13,392 nucleotides of DNA from Chloroflexi bacterium UBA4730 (GCA_002404155.1 DHJC01000013.1:6191-19582); one strand, 5' to 3'; shown: positions 7,538 through 13,349, counted from the first letter of the stretch. Program-made: numbers and translations. The notes: generated by a model not told the origin, from the sequence alone.

Positions 7538-7798
7538 ATGATCAGACGCATCGGTCTCACGACCGCGCTCACGCTTGCATTGCTCGCGGGCGTCGGCTCG
7601 ATCGCCATCGCCGGTCAGCCGAACCAATCCTGTCAGGATCAACCGAGCTCGCCGGGGAACGCCGCGAGCGCGCCCGGATCGGCCTTCAACCCAAGCGGCA
7701 CCGCCGGTAGGAACTACGCCGGCCAGCAGCCTCAAAACTCGACGAATCCGAAGTCCGTGAGCCAGTACGACGTGGCCTGCGCCCAGGTCTCGAAGTAA
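7538..7798 (+). CDS. Small secreted protein of unknown function
   Basis: 86 residues. GGAGGT at 7525-7530 lies 7 bases before the ATG at 7538, fixing this start over the longer frame. Residues 1-25 form a classical signal peptide (MIRRIGLTTALTLALLAGVG, cleavage near AIA-G). The mature part is Ser/Pro/Gln/Asn-rich with few charges: CQDQPSSPGNAASAPGSAFN, then NYAGQQPQNS and NPKSVSQYDVAC. It has two cysteines, in the first and last blocks, that could form a disulfide. The 'PGSAFNP-G-AG--YAGQQPQNS-NPKSVSQYDVAC' pattern is one I associate with unnamed exported proteins of Chloroflexota and Actinobacteria; function unknown. Its last 40 codons are duplicated at 10542. Confidence 0.82.
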   Translation: MIRRIGLTTALTLALLAGVGSIAIAGQPNQSCQDQPSSPGNAASAPGSAFNPSGTAGRNYAGQQPQNSTNPKSVSQYDVACAQVSK

Positions 7799-7977
7799 CG
7801 CTCTAGTCCGCGGCCCCCTTCGGCGCACGCGGACGGCGCGCTAGTCCGCGGGTCGGTGCGCCACGCCGTGCACACGAGGTATGGCGGGTCGTCATCGAGC
7901 ACGTGCAGTCCGCAGAGCAGGCTCCCGACGAACCCAGCATCGAAGCGCCTGCGGTCTTCGCGCTGCTTCCAGAACAG
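7732..7977 (-). pseudogene. Decayed copy of the 66-residue CxxC protein
   Basis: Homologue of the gene at 10686-10886. The GGAGGT ribosome site survives, but the start ATG has become CTG (7977-7975). A 42-base in-frame deletion removes 14 residues including CMACG. The original stop region is changed, so the frame runs on through the antisense of the secreted-protein gene's end. Conserved parts are LFWKQREDRRRFDAGFVGS and HVLDDDPPYLVCTAWRTDPR. Loss of start and cysteine pair points to a pseudogene; use of CTG as a start cannot be excluded. Confidence 0.6.
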
Positions 7978-8111
7978 CGCTCTACCTCCGTGCCACGCCG
8001 AGCTCGATGAGTTCATCGCGAGCGCTCGAGCGCCGTGACGCCGGCGATCAGCTCGACGAGCGCGGCCAGCGTGACGATGGGACGGCGATCGTGACGAGAA
8101 CGGTGAGTGCT

Positions 8112-8252
8112 TCAGCGGTCGTCGATTTCACCCTCCTGCGGCGATCTGGTCTCGGCCGCGCGCATCAACACCCGCGCGGCGACAAAGCCGGCAACGGTCG
8201 CGACCAGCAGCGCGAACAGGATCACGGTCGCAAGCACGACTCGGAACTCCAT
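8112..8252 (-). CDS. Small one-helix membrane protein, 46 residues (copy 1)
   Basis: ATG at 8252 gives MEFRVVLATVILFALLVATV, then AGFVAARVLMRAAETRSPQE and GEIDDR. It is one membrane helix (about 5-27) with a charged C-terminal tail, probably cytoplasmic. An in-frame ATG three codons upstream (MSG-MEF) exists only in this copy; in copy 2 the same position is ATG-TAA, so ATG 8252 is the shared start. The two copies differ at about eight residues with no indels, which supports coding. Ribosome site is weak. Family not recognised. Confidence 0.6.
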   Translation of the reverse strand: MEFRVVLATVILFALLVATVAGFVAARVLMRAAETRSPQEGEIDDR

Positions 8253-8360
8253 GCCTGACATCTTTAGTCACCACTCGCGGTGATACCTGTGAGTTGCCTG
8301 TGAGCTGGCAGACGGTCGCGCAGAGGGTCGAACGAACACGTCAGCGCATGCCGACCGCCA

Positions 8361-8493
8361 ATCGGAGCCACCCACGCTCGTCCTGAACGAGCCGAACTGT
8401 TACCACTTCCGCGTGCTTGACCCCCGCGTTTTCGAGATCCGCTCCGCGACCAGCGCCGCGGCAACAATCGGCCACTGTTCCCACTTTTGAGCG
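8361..8493. repeat. R1 dispersed repeat, copy C
   Basis: Nearly full length. The minus strand ends VVTVRLVQDERGWLRLAVGMR-stop. The start equivalent to copy B is AAG rather than ATG, and one G is missing before the GVKHAEVV block, so the upstream and downstream frames are not joined as in copy B. It immediately follows the duplicated module. Confidence 0.78.
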
Positions 8494-8718
8494 ATCGAGG
8501 GTCGCTACACGTGCTATCTCCGTCGCGTCGCCGGTAGGCGCGGCGCCGGATACGTCGACCGGGCACGCGCGCGAGGGCCAGGTGCTGGAGAGCTTCGACA
8601 CGGAGCCAGTGGGCCGGGCTGAGGCTACCGAGTCTGGTGTGCAATTCCGAACGGGCGCAAACGTACATATGTCGGCCCGGGAATCCGAGGTTTCACTGAG
8701 CAGATGGGGCGATTCGCT

Positions 8719-8760
8719 GTTCCCGTAGGGGAACGCGTACGGGAACACCACCGGGAACAC
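8719..8760. repeat. 12-bp tandem repeat (three units) overlapping a 9-bp inverted repeat
   Basis: Units GTAGGGGAACGC, GTACGGGAACAC and CACCGGGAACAC run head to tail from 8725 to 8760. GTTCCCGTA (8719-8727) and TACGGGAAC (8738-8746) are exact reverse complements, and GTTCCC/GGGAAC (8719-8734) gives an alternative tight hairpin. A multi-site operator or structured RNA segment is possible. Confidence 0.5.
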
Positions 8761-8931
8761 CGCCGGCGGACGCGACTGGCGTGGCGCTCGTCTGGCGGAC
8801 CGCCCGTTCGACTTGGGCACTCTACGACAGACAATGGATGCTCCGGCACGATTTCGTTGCCGAGAGCGCGGCATTGCTTGCTGGGAGACGCAATGGGCGG
8901 CTTGGATCTCGTTTCCCTAGGGAGCTGCCGA

Positions 8932-8947
8932 CACGACTCCAGTCGTG
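8932..8947. promoter_or_regulatory. Operator-like palindrome, CACGACT-CC-AGTCGTG
   Basis: Perfect 7-bp arms with a CC centre. Shares core GACTCCAGTC with the palindrome at 7370-7387. Lies 280 bases upstream of the substrate-binding protein gene, the next gene on the plus strand. Confidence 0.4.
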
Positions 8948-9135
8948 ATCCAGACACCGCCGACGACGCGGGCGATCGAGTACGGCGCAAGCGTCGTGTC
9001 GCCGTTCGTGTCGAACGACCATAGACCTCCGAAAACTGTGAGACGCAAACGAGAAAGGACCCGCGTCCGCGCTGGCCCGCGGCAGGGTCAAACCGATGTT
9101 CGCGGTGCGGCGGCTACGAGAGGAGGTTTTCCAAT

Positions 9136-9157
9136 TGTGTCACGGCTGTGTCACGGT
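9136..9157. promoter_or_regulatory. 11-bp direct repeat upstream of the substrate-binding protein gene
   Basis: TGTGTCACGGC (9136-9146) is followed at once by TGTGTCACGGT (9147-9157). The one-turn spacing puts both units on the same DNA face. The repeat ends 70 bases before the ATG at 9228, a usual place for a transcription factor site. Confidence 0.35.
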
Positions 9158-9227
9158 GTGGCCGCGCACCCGGAGACTACTGTTCGACCCCGCGTGGTCG
9201 CGAGGCCGCGTCGAGCGGAGGTGTGTG

Positions 9228-10277
9228 ATGGTCGGACGGCGCGAGTTGATCCGGCGCGGATTCGGTGTCGTGGCCGCGGTTGCCGTGGGCGACGTGCTCG
9301 CCGCGTGTGCACCCGCCGCGGTGTCCGCGCCGTCAGCGACGCCGATCCCCGCGCCGTCAGCGACGCCCCTGCCTCCTCCGGAGACGAAGACACTTCGTCT
9401 CTCGCTGGGACCGTGCGACGCGCCGCTCATGATCTCGGAGCGGTACCTGCAGGACGAAGGCTTCACTGACATCCAGTTCGACTCCCCCGGCCTCGCCGGG
9501 CTTACTGGCGGCAAGACGGACCTCGCTGGGATGTTCATGCCGACTCTGGCCACCGCGGTCGATGGAGGGAAGGCGGTTATCGGTCTTGGCGGACTCCACA
9601 CGGGCTGCTCGGAGTTTTGGACGCCGCAGAGCGTCGCGACGCTAAAAGATGTTCGTGGCCACACGGTCGTCGTGAACGCGAAGACGCCGGACAACCTCGG
9701 ATACAGCATGATCGCCATGGCGCTCAAGAACGCCGGGGTCGATCCGAGCGAGGTGAACTTCGTCGTCCAACCCGACGCCGACCTCACGAAGCTATTCCTC
9801 GACGGGAAGTCGGACCTGCTCTTCCTCGCGACGACGGGCGCGTTCGCGTTCGAGACGAACCCGGCGAACAAGGGTCATATCGCGCTCGATCAGGCGAAGG
9901 ATCCGCCGTGGTCACAGCAGGACTGTTGCGTCCTCACCGTGACCACCGACTGGCTCCGAGCGAACCCGGTCGCGGCGAAACGGGCCCTCCGGGCGATCTA
10001 CCGCGCTGCCGACAGTCTCCCGAAGGACCGAGCCGACGCGGCGAAGGTCGCAACGGACAAGGGACTCTTCGGCGGCGCGAAGAACGTCGAGCTCGTTCGC
10101 GGCGCGTCGAACATGGTGCCCTACGACTGGCGCACGTACGACGTTGCCGCGAGCATGCGCTTTCACGCGCAGCTGCTGAACGCGGCCAGTCTCCTCAAGT
10201 TCACGCCCGACGAGGCCGTGACGAAGGCGACGGACCTGCGCTTTGCGAAAGAGCTCGCCATCGAGTTGAAGCGTTAG
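9228..10277 (+). CDS. ABC transporter substrate-binding lipoprotein, NMT1/SsuA-like
   Basis: 349 residues. GGAGGT at 9217-9222 lies 5 bases before ATG 9228, excluding the longer upstream frame. The N-terminus MVGRRELIRRGFGVVAAVAV has a twin-arginine-like pair, a hydrophobic core and an ideal lipobox LAAC (Cys 27), so it is a lipidated exported protein, possibly via Tat. A Pro/Ser/Thr linker (PSATPIPAPSATPLPPP) leads to the binding domain: LRLSLGPCDAPLMISERYLQ, DLAGMFMPTLATAVDGGKAV, LKDVRGHTVVVNAK, FVVQPDADLTKLFLDGKSDL and TTDWLRANPVAAKRALRAIY. This layout fits the NMT1/THI5 and nitrate/sulfonate/taurine binding-protein fold. No permease or ATPase gene is nearby, so it is an orphan; ligand unknown. 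Confidence 0.9.
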   Translation: MVGRRELIRRGFGVVAAVAVGDVLAACAPAAVSAPSATPIPAPSATPLPPPETKTLRLSLGPCDAPLMISERYLQDEGFTDIQFDSPGLAGLTGGKTDLAGMFMPTLATAVDGGKAVIGLGGLHTGCSEFWTPQSVATLKDVRGHTVVVNAKTPDNLGYSMIAMALKNAGVDPSEVNFVVQPDADLTKLFLDGKSDLLFLATTGAFAFETNPANKGHIALDQAKDPPWSQQDCCVLTVTTDWLRANPVAAKRALRAIYRAADSLPKDRADAAKVATDKGLFGGAKNVELVRGASNMVPYDWRTYDVAASMRFHAQLLNAASLLKFTPDEAVTKATDLRFAKELAIELKR

Positions 10278-10340
10278 TCGCACCTACCCCGCGACCGAGC
10301 GATGCGCGGCTTGCAACGCGGACGAAGTGAGTACGTAGTC

Positions 10341-10382
10341 TTTGTAAACCACCGGTTCCGGGTTCGAGACCCGGGGACAGCC
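10341..10382 (+). pseudogene. tRNA 3' half, Thr-like
   Basis: Plus strand: loop TTTGTAA (anticodon by position TGT, Thr), 3' anticodon strand ACCAC, variable CGGTT, perfect T-stem CCGGG/CCCGG around TTCGAGA, acceptor strand GGACAGC and discriminator C. The 5' anticodon strand should be GTGGT but is TAGTC. No GCTGTCC acceptor or D-arm is found upstream. It is a third, different tRNA half that begins at the anticodon loop. It lies between the substrate-binding protein gene and R1 copy D. Confidence 0.55.
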
Positions 10383-10450
10383 GAGATCTGAACCTGAATG
10401 ATCGGCCCTGTGGAGAACATGGAAAACATCAGGGCCTTTGACTACCTGGC

Positions 10451-10550
10451 CAGTCGGAGCCACCCGCGCTCGTCCTGAACGAGCCGGGCTGTTACCACAT
10501 CCGCGTGCTTGACCCCCGACTTCCGCTCCGATGTGACAACAGGATCGGCC
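10451..10550. repeat. R1 dispersed repeat, copy D, fused to the duplicated module
   Basis: The left part is almost identical to copy B, and the minus strand ends VVTARLVQDERGWLRLAR-stop. An internal segment is deleted. At ATCGGCC (10544-10550) the repeat passes directly into the 3' half of the duplicated secreted-protein gene; ATCGGCC is present both in R1 and in that gene (7678-7684), so the join is at shared sequence. Confidence 0.78.
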
Positions 10551-10664
10551 TTCAACCCAAGCGGCACCGCCGGTAGCCAATACGCCGGCCAGCAGCCTCA
10601 AAACTCCACGAATCCGAAGTCGGTGAGCCAGTACGACGTGGCCTGCTATCAGGTCTCGAAGTAA
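10542..10664 (+). pseudogene. 3' fragment of the secreted-protein gene
   Basis: Codes for GSAFNPSGTAGSQYAGQQPQ, then NSTNPKSVSQYDVACYQVSK-stop, matching the last 40 residues of the gene at 7538-7798. Only four residues differ. The signal peptide, start codon and ribosome site are gone, replaced by R1 copy D, so the fragment cannot be exported and is presumably silent. Confidence 0.85.
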
Positions 10665-10685
10665 CGCTCTAGCCTGCGTGCCCCT

Positions 10686-10886
10686 TCAGCGCAAGACCGA
10701 CGACGCGCTAGTCCGCGGGTCGGTGCGCCACGCCGTGCACACGACGTATGGCGGGTCATCATCGAGCACGTGCAGCAGCTTGCCGCAGGCCATGCACTCC
10801 TCGATGTCGACATCGACACCGCGGAGCGGGCTCCCGACGAACCCAGCATCGAAGAGCCTGCGGTCTTCGCGCTTCTTCCAGAACAT
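10686..10886 (-). CDS. Small CxxC protein, 66 residues
   Basis: ATG at 10886 is preceded on the minus strand by GGAGGTGGAGCG, a strong ribosome site. The sequence begins MFWKKREDRRLFDAGFVGSP and continues VDVDIEECMACGKLLHVLDD and PPYVVCTAWRTDPR. CMAC (31-34) and Cys 50 could be a partial zinc or redox site; a fourth ligand is not evident. Soluble, no signal peptide. Last gene of a three-gene minus-strand set (46-residue membrane protein, 30-residue peptide, this one). I do not recognise the family. Confidence 0.62.
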   Translation of the reverse strand: MFWKKREDRRLFDAGFVGSPLRGVDVDIEECMACGKLLHVLDDDPPYVVCTAWRTDPRTSASSVLR

Positions 10887-10921
10887 CGCTCCACCTCCGT
10901 GCCACGCCGAGCTCGATGAGC

Positions 10922-11014
10922 TCATCGCGAGCGCTCGAGCGCCGTGACGCCGGCGATGCGTGGCGACGATGGGCCGGCGATCGCGACGAGAAAGGTGAGT
11001 GCTTCAGCGGTCAT
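10922..11014 (-). CDS. Tiny peptide of 30 residues, overlapping the upstream membrane protein gene
   Basis: ATG at 11014 has AGGAGGG 8 bases upstream and overlaps the end of the 46-residue membrane protein gene by 11 bases (ATGACCGCTGA), a layout suggesting translational coupling. The product starts MTAEALTFLVAIAGPSSPRI and ends AGVTALERSR. In copy 1 of the module the start is ACG, and another frame there encodes PIVTLAALVELIAGVTALER, which looks like a fuller membrane helix. The ancestral gene was therefore probably a slightly longer one-helix peptide, and this version may be a shortened remnant. Confidence 0.4.
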   Translation of the reverse strand: MTAEALTFLVAIAGPSSPRIAGVTALERSR

Positions 11015-11144
11015 CGGTTTCGCCCTCCTGCGGCGATCTGGTCTCGGCCGCGTGCATCAACACCCGCGCGGCGACAAAGCCGGCAAAGGTCGCGAGCAGC
11101 AGCGCGAACAGGATCACGGTCGCTAGGCCGACTCCGAACTCCAT
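11004..11144 (-). CDS. Small one-helix membrane protein, 46 residues (copy 2)
   Basis: Starts MEFGVGLATVILFALLLATF and continues AGFVAARVLMHAAETRSPQE, GETDDR. It is the counterpart of 8112-8252, with the same length and no indels. Differences such as V/L, V/F, R/H and I/T leave the membrane helix and the charged tail intact. First gene of the three small minus-strand genes. Ribosome site is weak (AAGG close to the ATG). Confidence 0.6.
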   Translation of the reverse strand: MEFGVGLATVILFALLLATFAGFVAARVLMHAAETRSPQEGETDDR

Positions 11145-11261
11145 GCCTTACATCTTTAGTCACCACTCGCGGCGATACCTGTGAGTTGCCTGTGAGCTGG
11201 CAGACGGTCGCGCGGAGGCTCGAACAGAGCAGAGCATGCCGAGCGATCCCGAACGGAACAC

Positions 11262-11374
11262 TTGGCAGTCCACTCGGCTCGGATGACGTCGGCCACAGCG
11301 CCGTCCGGAGTGCGCCGGACAAGCACATCGCGGCCACCCTCATTTGGGCGACCCTCGACCCAGTAGAGCGTGTC
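11262..11374 (-). pseudogene. Fragment of an S9-family peptidase gene (N-terminal propeller part)
   Basis: Minus strand encodes DTLYWVEGRPNEGGRDVLVR followed by RTPDGAVADVIRAEW. The 'D-(L/V)YW-EGRP-EGGR--(L/V)VRR-PDG---DV' pattern is the start of prolyl-oligopeptidase-like S9 acylaminoacyl peptidases (from memory of the family). A full enzyme is over 600 residues; here about 38 remain, with no start and no catalytic domain. It is cut on one side near the end of the duplicated module and on the other near R1 copy E, so it is a relic. Confidence 0.6.
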
Positions 11375-11423
11375 CCGCTCGCGGTCAGGTGGTGGATGGT
11401 GATGCCGCCGCGTGTCAACCCGC

Positions 11424-11500
11424 GAGCCGGAGCCACCCGCGCTCGTCATGAACGAGTTCGGTTGTTACCACTTCCGCGTGCTTGAGTCCGGCGTTCCGTG
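11424..11500. repeat. R1 dispersed repeat, copy E (short)
   Basis: Covers the conserved left part. The minus strand ends VVTTELVHDERGWLRLAG-stop. Similarity fades after GCTTGAGTCCGGCGTTCCGTG. It lies between the peptidase fragment and the VOC gene. Confidence 0.72.
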
Positions 11501-11549
11501 AAGCAGTCGCGGCCACCTGCCCTCACCACGAGCGAGCTGCGCGAGTTCG

Positions 11550-11960
11550 TCAGACCGGCGTCCGAACCGGGCTGTTCCGCGTGGCGAAGTACCAGCGGCC
11601 ACCCTCGGGATCGCGCGCTGAGTACTCGCGCTGGCCGTACGGTTGATCAGTGGGCTCGCGCTCGATCACCGCGCCGGCCCGGCGAGCGTGCTCGTGGTGC
11701 GCGTCCACGTCGTCCACGATCACGACGACGCCACCGCTGACCGCTGGAAGCGATCTCGGGGAGGCGAGACCGTGCTCCGCGGTCGCGCGGTGGAGCCAGA
11801 TCACCGTCCCGTTCATCGCGACCTCACCATGGATGACCTGGCCGCCGCGATCTCGCTCGAGCACGCCCGCCTCGAAGCCGAATGCGCGGACGAGGAAGCG
11901 TTGGGCGGCCGCGATGTCCTCGTAGATCAGCATCGGAACGACGTTCTGGGTCGTGGCCAA
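11550..11960 (-). CDS. VOC-superfamily (glyoxalase/PhnB-like) protein
   Basis: 136 residues from a TTG at 11960-11958, with GGAGGT 6 bases upstream on the minus strand, so the unusual start is well supported. N-terminal VVPMLIYEDIAAAQRFLVRA FGFE is the standard first beta-alpha unit of VOC proteins. VIHGEVAMNGTVIWL (42-56), VVVIVDDVDAHHEHARRAGA (78-97) and EPTDQPYGQREYSARDPEGG (102-121) followed by RWYFAT match the PhnB-like subgroup. Usual length for the family is 120-150. Cytoplasmic and probably dimeric; the reaction cannot be predicted (glyoxalase, antibiotic-binding and isomerase members look alike). Single gene between R1 copies E and F. Confidence 0.9.
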   Translation of the reverse strand: MATTQNVVPMLIYEDIAAAQRFLVRAFGFEAGVLERDRGGQVIHGEVAMNGTVIWLHRATAEHGLASPRSLPAVSGGVVVIVDDVDAHHEHARRAGAVIEREPTDQPYGQREYSARDPEGGRWYFATRNSPVRTPV

Positions 11961-12136
11961 GGTCCGACCTCCGTCTGGCTACCTGCGATCGCGATCTGGG
12001 CGATCCCGATGAGCAGCGCCCCGCCGGTCATCGCCGGGATGCTATCGGCAGCCGCGGAGCCCAGCGTCCCGTGGTTGCGAGTCCATTACGGGCGCGGCAC
12101 TCTTGACGCTCGCAATCGGTTTAGGAGGTCTGAGGC

Positions 12137-12295
12137 ATGAGCGACATCGTGTACGTGGTGACCGCGTGGGACGAGCGCACCGGAGACGACACGATCTTGG
12201 TCTTCGCGGACAAAGCCACGGCGGAGCAGGCATGGTCGAAGCTCGATGGCGAGACCGTGTACGGCGGCGTCTCTCGGCGGACGGTGAAGAAGTAG
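12137..12295 (+). CDS. Small conserved-looking protein, 52 residues
   Basis: AGGAGG at 12123-12128 lies 8 bases before ATG 12137. The sequence begins MSDIVYVVTAWDERTGDDTI, continues LVFADKATAEQAWSKLDGET and ends VYGGVSRRTVKK-stop. A beta-strand/turn/strand/helix pattern (IVYVVTAW, TILVFADKATAEQAWSKL) predicts a small soluble alpha/beta protein. Balanced amino-acid composition and a strong ribosome site support a real gene. I do not recognise the family. Confidence 0.75.
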   Translation: MSDIVYVVTAWDERTGDDTILVFADKATAEQAWSKLDGETVYGGVSRRTVKK

Positions 12296-12320
12296 CCGCG
12301 GCTCGCGGCGGTGACTCATC

Positions 12321-12355
12321 AGCTGGCCAGGCGCAGTCACCCGCGCTACTTGAAT
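12321..12355. repeat. R1 fragment (degenerate), next to copy F
   Basis: AGCTGGCCAGGCGCAGTCACCCGCGCT resembles the start of copy D (CCTGGCCAGTCGGAGCCACCCGCGCT), including the flank CTGGCCAG, followed by a changed CTTGAATGGCTCG. It sits about 60 bases before copy F in the same orientation, so it is either a truncated tandem copy or an older insertion. Confidence 0.45.
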
Positions 12356-12381
12356 GGCTCGGAGAGTCTGGATCCGCTCGC

Positions 12382-12465
12382 GAGTCGGAGCCACCCGCGC
12401 GTCCTGGACAAGCCGAGTTGTTACCACTTCCGCGTGCTTGACCCCCGCGTGTTCGCGATCCTCGC
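12382..12465. repeat. R1 dispersed repeat, copy F
   Basis: Same core as the other copies (GTCGGAGCCACCCGCG, GTTACCACTTCCGCGTGCTT), but two bases are missing in the GACGAGCGCGGG block. The minus-strand ending therefore shifts frame after VVTTRLVQDA. Lies between the 52-residue gene and the methyltransferase. Confidence 0.75.
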
Positions 12466-12543
12466 CAGGTTATTGGGAGAGCGTTGCTCGTGCGTGCTCC
12501 GCGACCTCTGTCCGCGCGTCGGCGTGAAGGACGCGCGGTAGGT

Positions 12544-13272
12544 ATGCCCGATCGGCTCAGAGAGTCCGCGCGCCTGTGGGAGCACAACGCGCGCGCCGAT
12601 CCCCTCTGGGCCGTGCTCGCCGCATCGGACAAGAACGGGCGCCGCTGGGATCCGCTTGAGTTCTTCAAGACCGGCGAGCGCGATGTCGCCGACATCCTCG
12701 CGTACCTCGAGCAGCGCGGCGCGCGCCCGCGCGCTGGACGGGCGCTCGACTTCGGCTGTGGGGTCGGTCGGCTCACCCAGGCCTTGGCCAAGCACATCGC
12801 GCGCGTCGATGGGGTCGACGTGTCCGCGACGATGATCGAGCTCGCACGCGGCTACGACCGCACCGGCCGCTGTCAGTTCACGGTCAACACCGCTCCCGAT
12901 CTGCGGATCTTCGATGACGGATCGTTCGACCTGGTGCTGTCGATCCTCGTGCTGCAGCACATCCCGCCACCGTTCGATCTCGCCTACCTGCGCGAGCTCG
13001 GTCGCGTCGTCGCGCCCGGTGGCACGCTCTTCTTCCAGGCCCCGCATCAGCGGCGTGTCGCGCCGAAAGCCCGGCGCGCTGCTCGCTTGCGCCGCCTCGC
13101 GCGCCGACTGCTGCGTCGCGAAGGGGTCCAGCTTGCGATGTATGCGCTGCCGCAGGAGGCAGCGCGCGACGCGCTCGCTGCTGCTGGCCTCGAGCTCATC
13201 GAGGCGCGCCCCGATGTGTGGGCCGGGGACGATTGGGAGAGCTTCAGCTACCTCGCGCGGAGACCGCTCTGA
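12544..13272 (+). CDS. Class I SAM-dependent methyltransferase
   Basis: 242 residues. ATG 12544 is chosen because family members begin just before such a helical N-terminus (RLRESARLWEHNARADPLWA). The ribosome site is weak (AAGGA about 12 bases away, or GGTAGG), so an upstream start remains possible. SAM-binding motif I is ALDFGCGVGRLTQALA (67-82), the ribose-binding acid is Asp 92 in VDGVDVSATMIELA, and motif IV is FDLVLSILVLQHI (128-140). ELGRVVAPGGTLFFQAP matches the motif preceding the last strands. The C-terminal part is Arg-rich (KARRAARLRRLARRLLRREG) and may bind a polyanion. Methyl-acceptor unknown. Single gene between R1 copies F and G. Confidence 0.9.
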   Translation: MPDRLRESARLWEHNARADPLWAVLAASDKNGRRWDPLEFFKTGERDVADILAYLEQRGARPRAGRALDFGCGVGRLTQALAKHIARVDGVDVSATMIELARGYDRTGRCQFTVNTAPDLRIFDDGSFDLVLSILVLQHIPPPFDLAYLRELGRVVAPGGTLFFQAPHQRRVAPKARRAARLRRLARRLLRREGVQLAMYALPQEAARDALAAAGLELIEARPDVWAGDDWESFSYLARRPL

Positions 13273-13349
13273 CGGCACGCAAGGAAGCGGCCCTCAGATT
13301 CGATGACCGGCATTCGCAGCTCTCGCGATCCTCGCTCCTTCTAAGCCGT

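Larger units (their letters stand above)
7676..8333. repeat. Duplicated module, copy 1
   Basis: Nearly identical to 10542-11225 over its length, apart from a 42-base deletion here (around 7914) and roughly 20 extra bases near 8040-8065. It includes the 3' half of the secreted-protein gene (intact here), then on the minus strand the decayed CxxC-type gene, the broken middle frame and the intact 46-residue membrane protein gene. Confidence 0.9.
8494..9227. other. Long gene-poor stretch with short symmetric motifs
   Basis: No supported gene. Open frames on both strands lack ribosome sites and recognisable protein features. It holds a 12-bp tandem repeat with an overlapping inverted repeat (8719-8760), the palindromes TCCCTAGGGA (8914-8923) and CACGACTCCAGTCGTG (8932-8947), and an 11-bp direct repeat (9136-9157), the last two ahead of the substrate-binding protein gene. 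Confidence 0.5.
10542..11225. repeat. Duplicated module, copy 2
   Basis: Matches 7676-8333. It keeps the three minus-strand small genes (starts at 11144, 11014 and 10886) in intact form, but only the 3' end of the plus-strand secreted-protein gene. Right boundary is near CGAAC at 11225, after which the two copies diverge. Confidence 0.9.

Noticed and set aside
8341..8874. Minus-strand frame of 177 codons ending in R1 copy C
   Set aside because: No ribosome site. Composition is typical of noncoding GC-rich DNA, and the FPVVFPYAFPYG segment is just the 12-bp tandem repeat read as protein.
10748..11485. Plus-strand frame of 245 codons across module copy 2
   Set aside because: Antisense to three small genes with ribosome sites. 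Its end LLPLPRA-stop recurs only because it lies in R1.
11961..12070. Minus-strand hydrophobic frame MTGGALLIGIAQIAIAG
   Set aside because: No ribosome site, and it runs out of frame into the VOC gene start. Probably chance or a remnant.
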